64,000 bases of DNA from Agreia sp. COWG (GTDB taxonomy: Bacteria > Actinomycetota > Actinomycetes > Actinomycetales > Microbacteriaceae): positions 3,162,001 to 3,226,000 of the forward strand of contig NZ_LR882035.1 of assembly GCF_904528075.1 (NCBI RefSeq). Direction: 5' to 3'. Shown here piece by piece: positions 9,401 through 16,360 of the stretch (position 1 is the first letter of the stretch; every line of letters begins with the position of its first letter). Position numbers and translations under genes: made by a program. The notes beneath the pieces were generated by a model. That model worked only from the letters and a program-made list of their open reading frames with translations, ran no database searches and had not been told where the DNA came from.

Positions 9401-10903
9401 CCGCTCGCTGATGGCTTCAGCGAGAACGCCAATGACTGCAGCAAATCGAGATCCTTTGCGGCGAGTCACTACGTCGCGCTGCTTTCGTTCCCAGAAAGCA
9501 TCGAAGAGGTCGATTATCGAAGACCACTCATAGGAAGAGGTTGAGTCGGAAATCTGGCTGAAGAGCTTTAAATGCAGCGGCGTTCGCAACATCTCGCGTT
9601 GAACCGCGTCGAGCGCTTCTTGTGGAATCTCTAGCACGTTGAGCGCGGAGTCGACCTGAGAAGGCGTGAGCAAGCCAATGGACACAATAACGGCCTTCTC
9701 CCTTGCCGAGAGAGATCGGAACCTCTCATCATTGGCGAGGTCAAACTGTCGGCAGACCAGGAGTATTTTCATGCTCTGGAAGGCCTTGGCCTCCCTAATA
9801 AGTTCCGCAACTACATCGAACGCGAGCGGCGAGCGGCCGCTGATGAGACTCACGGCATCTAGCTGATCGACCAACAAAACACATTCTGATCCGTCGGCCG
9901 CACGCCCGAGCGCCTCGACTGGAGAAGAGGTCAGGCCAATTTGATTGCCGAGCTGCGCCGTCGTCGCATAGCCGTCAATACGATCCAGACGAAATGCCAG
10001 GACACGGTTTGGGCTGACCGATAAGCCACGCGCGACCTGTTGCGAGATGGCGCTTTTGCCAGATCCAGCCAGGCCAGCGGCTATGGTGATTTTGTTCGTC
10101 CTGATAGCGGATAGGACATCTTGCGTTTCGATGCGCAAGATCTGCGGTTCAACCAACTCATTCTCTACCGATGTCAACCACGTGTTAGTCGCGCTGTTGA
10201 TCGATGAGAGGGCTCTGTCGGCATCACCCCTGCCCGCGATCGACAGGCCATATTCCTCCAACTTGGCGGAAATTTCAGTCGCGCTAAGCCTGATCCCCAT
10301 ATTGCTTATCGCTAGGTCGGCAATTCCAGCACAAATCAGACGCCCCTCGGCTCCCGCGATGAGGACGTTGGCCATCGCAGCGTTGTCCTTCTCACGCTCG
10401 ACGTGTCCTACGGTGGAGAACCAACACTGACGGAGAAGCTTCCATGCATCGTCGGCAGTGCCTAGTAGTTCTGGCTGGCAAAGATCATTGAAGGCGTCTT
10501 CTAATGTCTTGCTTGTGAGGAGCTCGTCGACGAAGTCTGTAGATGAGTCTGACCGTCGGGACCGATCACATAGTTCCTGCGCCATCCGAGCAGGAATTGT
10601 CGACACGAAATGGTAACTGATGCCCACGGCGACATGTGACCTCGCGGCACTCCATATTCCCTTTGCTTTAAGCGATGCAACCGTCCACTGAGTTTCGTCG
10701 CCGAGTTGCCTCTTTACTTGATGCGCCTGCAAACCGTCGCGAGTTTCGAGAATGAACTCCGCGCCTTCACCAGCAGAACCGGCCTTCTCTATGGTTATTG
10801 AGAGGGCCTCGCCGGAGACAATCTGTAGGATCTGGGCAACGGTCCAAGCTCCCTCGTATGCGTTGCCGAATTTGTCGGATTCGCCGCCCGAACGAGGTGT
10901 CAT
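6473..10903 (-). CDS. Nuclease-STAND NTPase with long alpha-solenoid C-terminus
   Basis: 1476 aa. Residues 1-70 look like a PD-(D/E)xK-type nuclease related to Cap4/DUF4297: FGNAYEGAW (12-20), acidic residues around E49-D56 and the HQVK motif at 61-64. The ATPase has Walker A GLAGSGKS (277-284) and Walker B VLLVDQLD (342-349), as in STAND/NACHT signalling ATPases. From about residue 600 onward it is leucine/alanine-rich helical repeat, as expected for a sensor solenoid (inferred). Avs-type and related STAND defence proteins oligomerise on a phage protein and switch on the effector. TAGTGT six bases before the ATG suggests a leaderless transcript. The SIR2 operon follows after 213 nt on the same strand. 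A solo function is equally possible. Confidence 0.75.
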   Translation of the reverse strand: MTPRSGGESDKFGNAYEGAWTVAQILQIVSGEALSITIEKAGSAGEGAEFILETRDGLQAHQVKRQLGDETQWTVASLKAKGIWSAARSHVAVGISYHFVSTIPARMAQELCDRSRRSDSSTDFVDELLTSKTLEDAFNDLCQPELLGTADDAWKLLRQCWFSTVGHVEREKDNAAMANVLIAGAEGRLICAGIADLAISNMGIRLSATEISAKLEEYGLSIAGRGDADRALSSINSATNTWLTSVENELVEPQILRIETQDVLSAIRTNKITIAAGLAGSGKSAISQQVARGLSVSPNRVLAFRLDRIDGYATTAQLGNQIGLTSSPVEALGRAADGSECVLLVDQLDAVSLISGRSPLAFDVVAELIREAKAFQSMKILLVCRQFDLANDERFRSLSAREKAVIVSIGLLTPSQVDSALNVLEIPQEALDAVQREMLRTPLHLKLFSQISDSTSSYEWSSIIDLFDAFWERKQRDVVTRRKGSRFAAVIGVLAEAISERKTLSVHISVLDEGDLGADANALLSEQVLVRDGSQVAFFHESFFDYAFARSWILRRVSILDFLDDVQPLFVRGQVRQILAYLRSSDPARYLRELRALITSPKVRFHIKEAAFATLTSSREPTLAELDVLIEIVESDPSLRRRSWRVWTEPSWAVLMDARKLIDAWFASEESEDRAISALGALLMAQPERTFEIVDRYQSSRLASSIALALSQIPTLYEHQRGRDIFLGWLREDVFKGNQRHPWHAAVDAVSAHEGFALAILRAHLIDRPSALEASDHGLVPALGDHDEDLAQIIAVAANDSATFLDFVLPYLERVCELTSHGRSDWFRTSRHFSLRVYVRPGRHVVGDVLVDRAVAAIRHLAAHNPDLATTYLKRMTESDWSVIQELAFEGLEAGAEFFADWAADLIITEPRRMMISNNTENPVWSNQRLISAIVPFLGSVHLLKLEDYVRDFRFERESIPYGRHAYALLTSFPEEALSTVGRRRLQEYQRKFALAPGKPAGIQSGFVAPPIPQERAARMGDGQWLSAMRTHDGNGRSWSELRGGAHELAQVLHAEARKDPARFAKLATALPSDVNLAYPAAILLGLAEAEELEEPAPVFSAVIHLARIGEAEIDRWLFHAVGKYGARVPLDLVAAVLKRCLLSPDPADDGIRVRRSDSNGISAEEVLSSGINTARGSLADDLADLIVQDPSGKRSRLVATAVSQLSKDPALAVRVYVARVVHALMRDMSELADGAARDLLLSDPRSLAFRPMVFMAMALGSRDPRFVIEVAQKQLRDLDGDARQGAGNLIAFASAEWGMPDLLDEVLVQSDTRARVGAAEMLAGRLQVAENSDVCRMGLQRLFHDDDDLVRHAAAEIAWQLRGEPLGKNKELLINMVKSPAFEEALPQLVITLEESTEKIDDLVKACVEQIETWTDRPKLNGHIGLELGELAKLIVRALAQTPERSDQSRFLDGVDALLRAGGYGVDDLVAAAER

Positions 10904-10909
10904 GACATC

Positions 10910-10915
10910 ACACTA
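10910..10915 (-). promoter_or_regulatory. -10 hexamer of the STAND gene
   Basis: TAGTGT on the minus strand, six bases before the ATG at 10903. No Shine-Dalgarno is present. The -35 region is not convincing. Confidence 0.35.
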
Positions 10916-11138
10916 CGACTGGCGGCAAAAGCCTACGAACCCCGCTCCAGATGGCAAGTCGAAGCAGAACCGACATTCGAGTCCGGTTTCAGGGCCTGCC
11001 GCGACGAAGACGTCAGTCCTGGAATGAGCTCGGACCCGGCGCCGTTGACGACGCTGACAGGCGCACCCCGCGTCAGCTCGTCATCCGCGTCGCAGCCCGT
11101 CATCTAAGTTGGGCAGGGTCCCCTCGGAAGGAATCGCC

Positions 11139-11480
11139 ATGAGCATGGATAGCGCCGCCTGGAGCTCGCTGTACAAGATCTCGAGCGCCAGAGACGGAAA
11201 GCACGGCTTCTCCCTTGAGTCCGTGCGGCGGATCCTGTCGTTCGCGGTGCCCTACCGGGCCAAGCTGCTGATCTTCATCGCCCTCTCTGTCGTGGGAGCT
11301 TTCCTCGCGGTCGCGACTCCCGTGCTCGCCGGCCAGGTGGTCAACGTGATCGTCGCGCGGGGCGCAGTCAACACGATCGTGTGGCTCGCCGTCGTCATCG
11401 CCCTCGTCGCCGTGGCCGACGCCGCCGTGTCACTCGTGACGCGCTGGTACTCAGCGCGCATCGGGGAAGGCATACGTTAG
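11139..11480 (+). pseudogene. Truncated ABC exporter, N-terminal membrane part only
   Basis: 113 codons from an ATG with GGAAGG upstream. The protein has the cytoplasmic elbow helix (SVRRILSFAVPYRAKLL) and two hydrophobic helices, then ...DAAVSLVTRWYSARIGEGIR and a TAG stop. In intact half-size ABC exporters this SARIGEGI motif is followed by about 450 more residues, including the rest of the membrane domain and the ATPase. None of that is found downstream in any frame up to 11652. It directly flanks the defence island, so it is probably a gene cut during island insertion or deletion. It is unlikely to make a working transporter. Confidence 0.75.
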
Positions 11481-11652
11481 ACGCCACCTCGAAGCGGGAT
11501 GCGTGATGCGTGATGGGCACTTTAGGCGTCACGGATACAGGCCCGCCGCGAACGGGAACTTCACCAGTTGTCTCCGACTATCAGAACCGACACAACTGCC
11601 GGCGGCGCCGCATCCACCGAAACGGCCTTGAAGCGTTGTCGCAGCGTCGGGC

Positions 11653-11910
11653 ATGCTGGGTTCCATAGCCAATCGACCCGACGGCTTCACGTACGAGTTA
11701 GTTCGCGGCGACGTCGTGATCAGCCATCACGGACGCCGGGCCGTCACCCTTCGAGGAGCCGCCGCCCAGCAGTTTCTGGCCGATGTAGAGCACGAGCCTC
11801 AGCAACTCATAGCGCGCATCACGGGGAACTACAAGCGTGGCAACGAGAGGGTCGCCAAGGAGCACCCGCGCAACCAGAGGCATTTAGCCGACAAGCCGAG
11901 CCGGGTTTAG
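11653..11910 (+). CDS. Small conserved hypothetical protein (TGNYKRGNER motif)
   Basis: 85 aa: MLGSIANRPDGFTYELVRG..., a middle VVISHHGRRAVTLRGAAAQQFL and a basic tail with TGNYKRGNERVAKEHPRN. I recognise the tail as that of a small actinobacterial family of unknown function, often annotated only as hypothetical. It is cytosolic, with no membrane segment. The ATG has no good ribosome site, so the start is uncertain. The gene sits between the broken exporter and marR. Confidence 0.6.
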   Translation: MLGSIANRPDGFTYELVRGDVVISHHGRRAVTLRGAAAQQFLADVEHEPQQLIARITGNYKRGNERVAKEHPRNQRHLADKPSRV

Positions 11911-11932
11911 TGGAGGCCTCTGGCTTCCGGAT

Positions 11933-12346
11933 CTACGGTTCTTGCGCGAGCCTCCGCAAAACCCCCTCAAGCGTGGAACGCTGCTCCTCATCGAGCGGGG
12001 CGAAGAGGTCTTCGAGCACGCTCGCAGCGACGCGGTGCCCCTCTCGCAGGGCCTCCTGCCCCGAGTCGGTGAGGGCATGTTCGATGCGCCGCCCGCGCCC
12101 TGCGGCGCGTGAGATGAGTCCTCGGTCGACGAGTCGGTTTGCCAACGTGCCGAACGCCTGGTCGCTCTGAAATGTCGCAACCGCCAGATCGTGACCGGAT
12201 GCGCTGGGCATGCGGTCGATCGCACACAGTGCGTCCCACTGAACCAGGCTCACCCCGACCTCGCGCAGGGCGGCATCCATCGTGCGGTGATTGCGGTACT
12301 GCGCCTGCTTGATCGCCTGCCCGAGCGATTCCAGATTCGTCGTCAT
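11933..12346 (-). CDS. MarR-family transcriptional regulator
   Basis: 137 aa, typical MarR length. The winged helix covers about residues 30-100: VQWDALCAIDRMPSASGHDLAVATFQ, then SDQAFGTLANRLVDRGLISR and the wing RGRRIEHALTDSGQE. It is divergent from an alpha/beta hydrolase with only 47 bp between the starts, so it probably controls both genes. TACGCT lies six bases before the ATG (leaderless). The ligand is unknown; MarR proteins usually respond to aromatic or oxidising compounds. Confidence 0.85.
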   Translation of the reverse strand: MTTNLESLGQAIKQAQYRNHRTMDAALREVGVSLVQWDALCAIDRMPSASGHDLAVATFQSDQAFGTLANRLVDRGLISRAAGRGRRIEHALTDSGQEALREGHRVAASVLEDLFAPLDEEQRSTLEGVLRRLAQEP

Positions 12347-12393
12347 CGTGTTAGCGTATCAACACCAGTACATAAACATATTGAGATAGGTAC
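12347..12393. promoter_or_regulatory. Divergent marR/hydrolase promoter-operator region
   Basis: 47 bp between two divergent starts, AT-rich for this genome. It contains the marR -10 (TACGCT, minus strand, 12353-12358). GTACAT occurs directly repeated at 12368 and 12390, the second copy overlapping the hydrolase start codon. No perfect palindrome was found, so the exact MarR site is undefined. Confidence 0.4.
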
Positions 12394-13176
12394 ATGATGA
12401 CTCCCTCGCTCCCCCAGAACACACCGGTCGTCGAGTCCGGCAATCCGGATGCGCGCACCGCGTTGGTGCTGCACGGCGGCGGCGGACCTCAGACCGTCGC
12501 GCCGATCGCCGGCTACCTCGCCGCGACCATGCATGTTCTTGCCCCGACCCACCCGGGATGGAACGGCACGAGCAGGCCCGATGACATCGCATCCGTCGCC
12601 CAACTCGCGACCGCCTACCTCGACAGCCTCCTCGAGCGCGGCGAGCACGACGTCGTGGTGATCGGGTCGTCGATCGGCGGCTGGATCGCGCTCGAGATGG
12701 CAATCCAATGCGCCGCCGACGAGCGGTACGCCGGCCTGATCGGCGCCGTCATCGACATCGACGGCGTCGGCGCCGTTGTCGAGGGCGAGCCCGGCGCGGA
12801 CTTTTTCGCGCTCGACGCCCGCCAACTCGCCGAGGCCGCCTGGCACAACCCCGAGCTCGGATACAGAGACCCCGCGGCATTCACCGACGAACAACGCGCC
12901 ATCCAGCAGTCCAACGGCGAGACCATGGCCGCAATCGCGGGGCGCAGCATGAGCGACGCGACACTCCTCGAGCGCCTCGGCGCGATCACCGTGCCGACGC
13001 TCGTCGTGTTCGGCGCCAGCGACCGTATCGTCACACCCGCCTACGGTCAGGCTGTCGCTAGCGCCATTCCCGGCGCGGAGTTCGCCGTCGTCCCAGCCGC
13101 AGGACACCTCCCCCACCTCGAGGCGCCGGAAGCTACCTGGGCGGTCATCGACCCGTTCGTGAATCGCCTCCGGTAG
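12394..13176 (+). CDS. Alpha/beta hydrolase
   Basis: 260 aa, single alpha/beta-hydrolase domain. The oxyanion loop is LHGGGGPQ (26-33). The nucleophile S93 lies in GSSIGGW. The acid is in FGASDRIVTP and the base histidine in AAGHLPHLEAP near the C-terminus. No signal peptide, so cytosolic. The substrate is unknown; the residues fit a carboxylesterase or C-C hydrolase. It is transcribed away from marR and probably repressed by it. An ATG at 12397 is an alternative start. Confidence 0.8.
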   Translation: MMTPSLPQNTPVVESGNPDARTALVLHGGGGPQTVAPIAGYLAATMHVLAPTHPGWNGTSRPDDIASVAQLATAYLDSLLERGEHDVVVIGSSIGGWIALEMAIQCAADERYAGLIGAVIDIDGVGAVVEGEPGADFFALDARQLAEAAWHNPELGYRDPAAFTDEQRAIQQSNGETMAAIAGRSMSDATLLERLGAITVPTLVVFGASDRIVTPAYGQAVASAIPGAEFAVVPAAGHLPHLEAPEATWAVIDPFVNRLR

Positions 13177-13413
13177 ACGGGTCGCACGACCTTGCGCGGA
13201 ATAACGACCGGCTCCCCTCTAACGCCCGCCCAAAGCATTACCCTGACAGCAGTGAAACCTTCTTTCTCTCTGTGACCCAGAGGCCCCTCAGCGACACCCG
13301 CTCGCTCCTCTTTATAGGAGTGGTGATTTCGTGCGCCCGTCGAGGGAGCTCCTACCGGAGTTCCCCCGCACCCCGGCCACCTGTCGACATCACCCCCGAA
13401 AGATTTTTCACTC

Positions 13414-14280
13414 ATGACGTTCACCGACTCGCTCGACTCTTCCGCGCCATCCACTGACGACCGCGCAGCCCTGCGCGCGGACTGCGCCAACTGCTTCGCC
13501 CTCTGCTGCACCGCTTTCGGATTCCAGCGCTCCGCCGACTTTCCGATCGACAAGCCCGCGGGCACCCCCTGCTTGAATCTGGCAGACGACTTCTCGTGCT
13601 CGATCCACGACTCCCTGCGGGGCCGAGGCTTTCGCGGGTGCACCGTGTTCGACTGCTTCGGCGCGGGCCAGCACGTGTCTCAGAACCTGTTCGGCGGCAC
13701 GAGCTGGAGGGAACAACCCGACTGGAGCGCCGACATGTTCAGCGCGTTTGGCGTTGCGCGCCAGTTGCACGAGATGCTCTGGTACCTCGTCGAGGCCGGT
13801 GAGCGGGCATCCACCTCAGACCTCTCGAAGCCTGTGGCGCGACTCAGAGGAGAGATCCTGAGAACCCTCGACGCCGACGCGGCACAGCTGCTCGCGACAG
13901 ACGTCGAGCGCATTCGCGCCCAGGTGCGGAACACGCTGATCGAGGTGAGCGAGCAGGCGCGTGGCGGTTTTGCCGCCCGTGCCGACGCAGACCTGAGCAA
14001 CGAGCTGCATCCGGCGGCCGATCTGACCAGCCGCGACCTGCGATTGATCCCTCTGTGCGGGGCCGATCTGCGCGGCGCGTATCTCATCGCCGCCGATCTT
14101 CGACGAAGCGACCTGACTGGCGTCGACCTGCTTGGAGCAGACCTGCGCGATGCACGCGTTCACGGGGCAGATCTGTCGAATGCGCTGTTTCTCACGCAGC
14201 CGCAAATCGCTGCAGCTCAGGGCGGCCCCACCACAGTTCTACCGGCGGCCATCAGTAGGCCACGGCATTGGATGGCCTGA
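13414..14280 (+). CDS. Cysteine-cluster (YkgJ-like) plus pentapeptide-repeat protein
   Basis: 288 aa in two parts. Residues 24-81 hold eight cysteines in the order C24-x2-C27-x3-C31-C32, C53, C62, C76, C81, resembling the YkgJ metal-chelating cluster. Residues about 205-265 are pentapeptide repeats of A(D/N)Lxx type (GADLRGAYLIAADLRRSDL and onward), expected to form a short right-handed beta-helix. No membrane segments. Function is unknown; pentapeptide proteins can bind nucleic-acid enzymes, and the cysteine part suggests zinc or iron. The 237-bp upstream gap holds only a weak CTCCT/AGGAG hairpin near 13305-13320. Confidence 0.75.
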   Translation: MTFTDSLDSSAPSTDDRAALRADCANCFALCCTAFGFQRSADFPIDKPAGTPCLNLADDFSCSIHDSLRGRGFRGCTVFDCFGAGQHVSQNLFGGTSWREQPDWSADMFSAFGVARQLHEMLWYLVEAGERASTSDLSKPVARLRGEILRTLDADAAQLLATDVERIRAQVRNTLIEVSEQARGGFAARADADLSNELHPAADLTSRDLRLIPLCGADLRGAYLIAADLRRSDLTGVDLLGADLRDARVHGADLSNALFLTQPQIAAAQGGPTTVLPAAISRPRHWMA

Positions 14281-14312
14281 CGGCGCAGCTCGAAAGGTGG
14301 GGCACGAGCCGG

Positions 14313-14609
14313 CTACGCCGTAGCCGTGCGGATGCGCACTTCGCGTTCCATACGCTTCTCGTGCCGCTCGCGACCCTTCACCGCCTCGAGCTCCCGGCTC
14401 CTCGGAGGAGCGTTCGTCACCAGGCCGTCGAGCAGGCGCCGCGTTGCGACCGCGATCTCATCGATGGCCCGCTCGAACGCCTCGGTGTTCGCCCGGGAGG
14501 GGTGGGTTGATCCGCTGACCTTGCGCACGAACTGCAGCGCCGCCTCGTGCACCTCGTCGTCGGTGGTCGGGGGTTCGAAATTGTGGAGTACTCGGATGTT
14601 CCTGCACAT
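14313..14609 (-). CDS. DUF2277 domain protein
   Basis: 98 aa beginning MCRNIRVLHNFEPP and containing LQFVRKVSGSTHPSRAN, AFERAID and RRLLDGLVTNAPPRSRE, the hallmark segments of DUF2277. The basic C-terminus (KGRERHEKRMEREVR) is typical. Function is unknown; it is a soluble helical protein widespread in Actinobacteria. TAATCT is seven bases before the ATG, so it is probably leaderless. Confidence 0.88.
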   Translation of the reverse strand: MCRNIRVLHNFEPPTTDDEVHEAALQFVRKVSGSTHPSRANTEAFERAIDEIAVATRRLLDGLVTNAPPRSRELEAVKGRERHEKRMEREVRIRTATA

Positions 14610-14642
14610 GCGAGCGAGATTACTCTCGGCTTCGCAGCTCGG

Positions 14643-15168
14643 CTACAGAGCCGCCTGAATCAGCCGGATGTTCTCGCCCAGAACTCCCGACGCCAGGAGT
14701 CCGGCGCCGAGCGGGCCCGACGAATCCGTGCCGAGCAGGGGCAGCTGTCGCAGCGCCGCGCGCACCGGCTCGCTCAGGTGCTCGAGTTGCCAGGCGATCT
14801 CAGCGGCGGCCCCGCCACCGGCATCCGGTTCTGCAAGACCCGCAGCCTTCGCGGCGTAGGCGGCCGCGCCCAACGCGTGGGCGCCCATGTGCGCGACACC
14901 GGATGCCTGTCCGGCCGACCACGCTGCGGCTTTGGCCGCGGGCGAGCTCACCACCTGCGCCGCACGGTTCGCTACGAGGCGACGGCGAATCTCGCCGGCC
15001 GTCGAGCTCGCCGCGAGCGTAGGCGCGCGCCCGGGCGATGGCATCCCGCGGCCTGTCTTCGTCGGGGGCCTCCGTCTCGAACAGGGGCAGAACGCGCTCG
15101 GCGCAGTCGGCGGCCCAGGCAGCAACGAGTCGACGATCGCTCTCACTGAGCGACTGGGGAGAAGGCAT
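14643..15168 (-). pseudogene. Frameshifted immunity-like protein gene
   Basis: The ATG at 15168 opens a frame reading MPSPQSLSESDRRLVAAWAADCAERVLPLFE...ARAYARGEL. At about 15003-15009 (around a GAGCTC) the meaningful sequence moves to another frame, STAGEIRRRLVANRAAQVVSS...VAHMGAHALGAAAYAAKAAGL...SSGPLGAGLLASG, and ends at 14643. Joined, the two halves match a family I know as putative immunity protein (Imm5-like, about 170 aa). One base appears to be missing. Either the gene is dead or the assembly has an indel here. No toxin partner is adjacent. Confidence 0.75.
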
Positions 15169-15278
15169 GCCAGCACTGTCGCACAGTCTGGTTCCCGGAA
15201 GGGTGTCTTGTTCAGGCTCCTCAGCCCCTCGCGGACGATGAGTTCGAGGCCGAGTCCGCGAGAGGGGCACCTCACCGG

Positions 15279-15965
15279 CTATCCGGCCGCAGCACTCCCG
15301 AAGTAGCGATCCAGGGCGTCGCGATACCGAGCAGCCACCAGCTCAGGCGTCATGGCTGGCGTGTTTCTGGTGTGAGGGGGAGACCAGGAATCGAGCGCTC
15401 GGGTCTCTGATTCGACGGCATTGATCGCACCCAGATCAGCCTCGGAGAACCATTCGCAAACGGCCAACCCGTGCATCGCCTGCTGCGCCAGCCCCTCCCG
15501 GTGGTACGCCCCAAAATCCCACGAGAACGTGCTGATCAGCGGCCACGGCATGAGGTCGGCGGCATGAAACCGGCCGTCTGCCGCTGGGCTGCGAGCCCAG
15601 GCGGCGATGGCGGCGCCTAGCCAGACCCGCCGTTCACCACGGGTCAGAATCACGGATGTCATCCCACGCTCGGCATCGAACAGCACGCGGGTCTCATCCC
15701 GCTCCAGCAGAAGCTTCGCAACGGCCATCTGCTCCGGACCCCAGGCATCCACGACCGTGAATCCCGCCCCGAGCAAGTCGTGGGCGAGCGGCCGCAGCTC
15801 GGCTTCGAGCACGGGGATGACCCGCGAGGGGTCGTTGTGGTGATCGAGGTCGGGCACCGAATCAGCGTAGCCACGGATCGCCAATCGATCGAGGCGGTGT
15901 GACACATCCGGGCCCGACAGCGGCAGCAAGACGCTGCGCCAATCGAACGAAAATGGGCGGAACAC
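15279..15965 (-). CDS. Hypothetical protein
   Basis: 228 aa, soluble, no recognised domain. Readable segments are RLDRLAIRGYADSVPDLDHHNDP, AWGPEQMAVAKLLLERD, GERRVWLGAAIAAWARSP and a helical C-terminal ELVAARYRDALDRYFG. Codon use fits the flanks and the opposite frames are shadow-like. The start is GTG at 15965; a start a few codons inside is possible. It is divergent from the YciI-like gene. No function is proposed. Confidence 0.55.
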   Translation of the reverse strand: MFRPFSFDWRSVLLPLSGPDVSHRLDRLAIRGYADSVPDLDHHNDPSRVIPVLEAELRPLAHDLLGAGFTVVDAWGPEQMAVAKLLLERDETRVLFDAERGMTSVILTRGERRVWLGAAIAAWARSPAADGRFHAADLMPWPLISTFSWDFGAYHREGLAQQAMHGLAVCEWFSEADLGAINAVESETRALDSWSPPHTRNTPAMTPELVAARYRDALDRYFGSAAAG

Positions 15966-15994
15966 GTGGGCTCATCCGGGTCTACCGTGGGTGC

Positions 15995-16339
15995 ATGACG
16001 AAGTTTCTGATTTCGTTCCCCAGTTCGGCGATGGCTGCCCTCACCGACGAGGAACTGGCCACTGCATCCGTCGAGACGCGCCGGGTTGTCGACGAGGCCA
16101 AGGCGGCCGGCATCTGGGTGTTCGGCGGGGCCATCGACGAAGGCGTGCCGGCGGAGTCGGTCGGCATGGACGGCACCGTGATGACGGGTGACGACGCAAT
16201 GACTCGGCAGCTCGACGGCGGCTTCGCCCTGCTCGAGCTGCCCTCGATCGACGATGCACGTTTCTGGGCGGCGAAGCTCGCCGCAGCATGCCGCTGCCCA
16301 CAAGAGGTGCGCGCCTTTCATTACGATCCAGCCAGCTAG
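15995..16339 (+). CDS. YCII-related (YciI-like) protein
   Basis: 114 aa: MTKFLISFPSSAMAALTDEE, then VVDEAKAAGIWVFGGAID, FALLELPSIDDARFWAAKLAAACRCPQEVRAFHYDP. This pattern fits the ferredoxin-like alpha+beta barrel of the YCII/DGPF family, whose members act as small dimeric enzymes or sigma-factor partners. TACCGT six bases before the ATG suggests a leaderless transcript. There is no adjacent sigma factor, so the role is open. Confidence 0.75.
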   Translation: MTKFLISFPSSAMAALTDEELATASVETRRVVDEAKAAGIWVFGGAIDEGVPAESVGMDGTVMTGDDAMTRQLDGGFALLELPSIDDARFWAAKLAAACRCPQEVRAFHYDPAS

Positions 16340-16360
16340 GTGGCGGCGGGGCGGCGCACG

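Noticed and set aside
1350..11140. Integrase, tRNA-anchored insertion or terminal inverted repeats for the defence island
   Set aside because: None could be found by eye on either side; insertion mechanism left open.
14800..15270. 156-aa frame taken as a complete protein
   Set aside because: Only its N-terminal part is meaningful; the conserved sequence continues in the other frame after about 15005, so it is half of a frameshifted gene.
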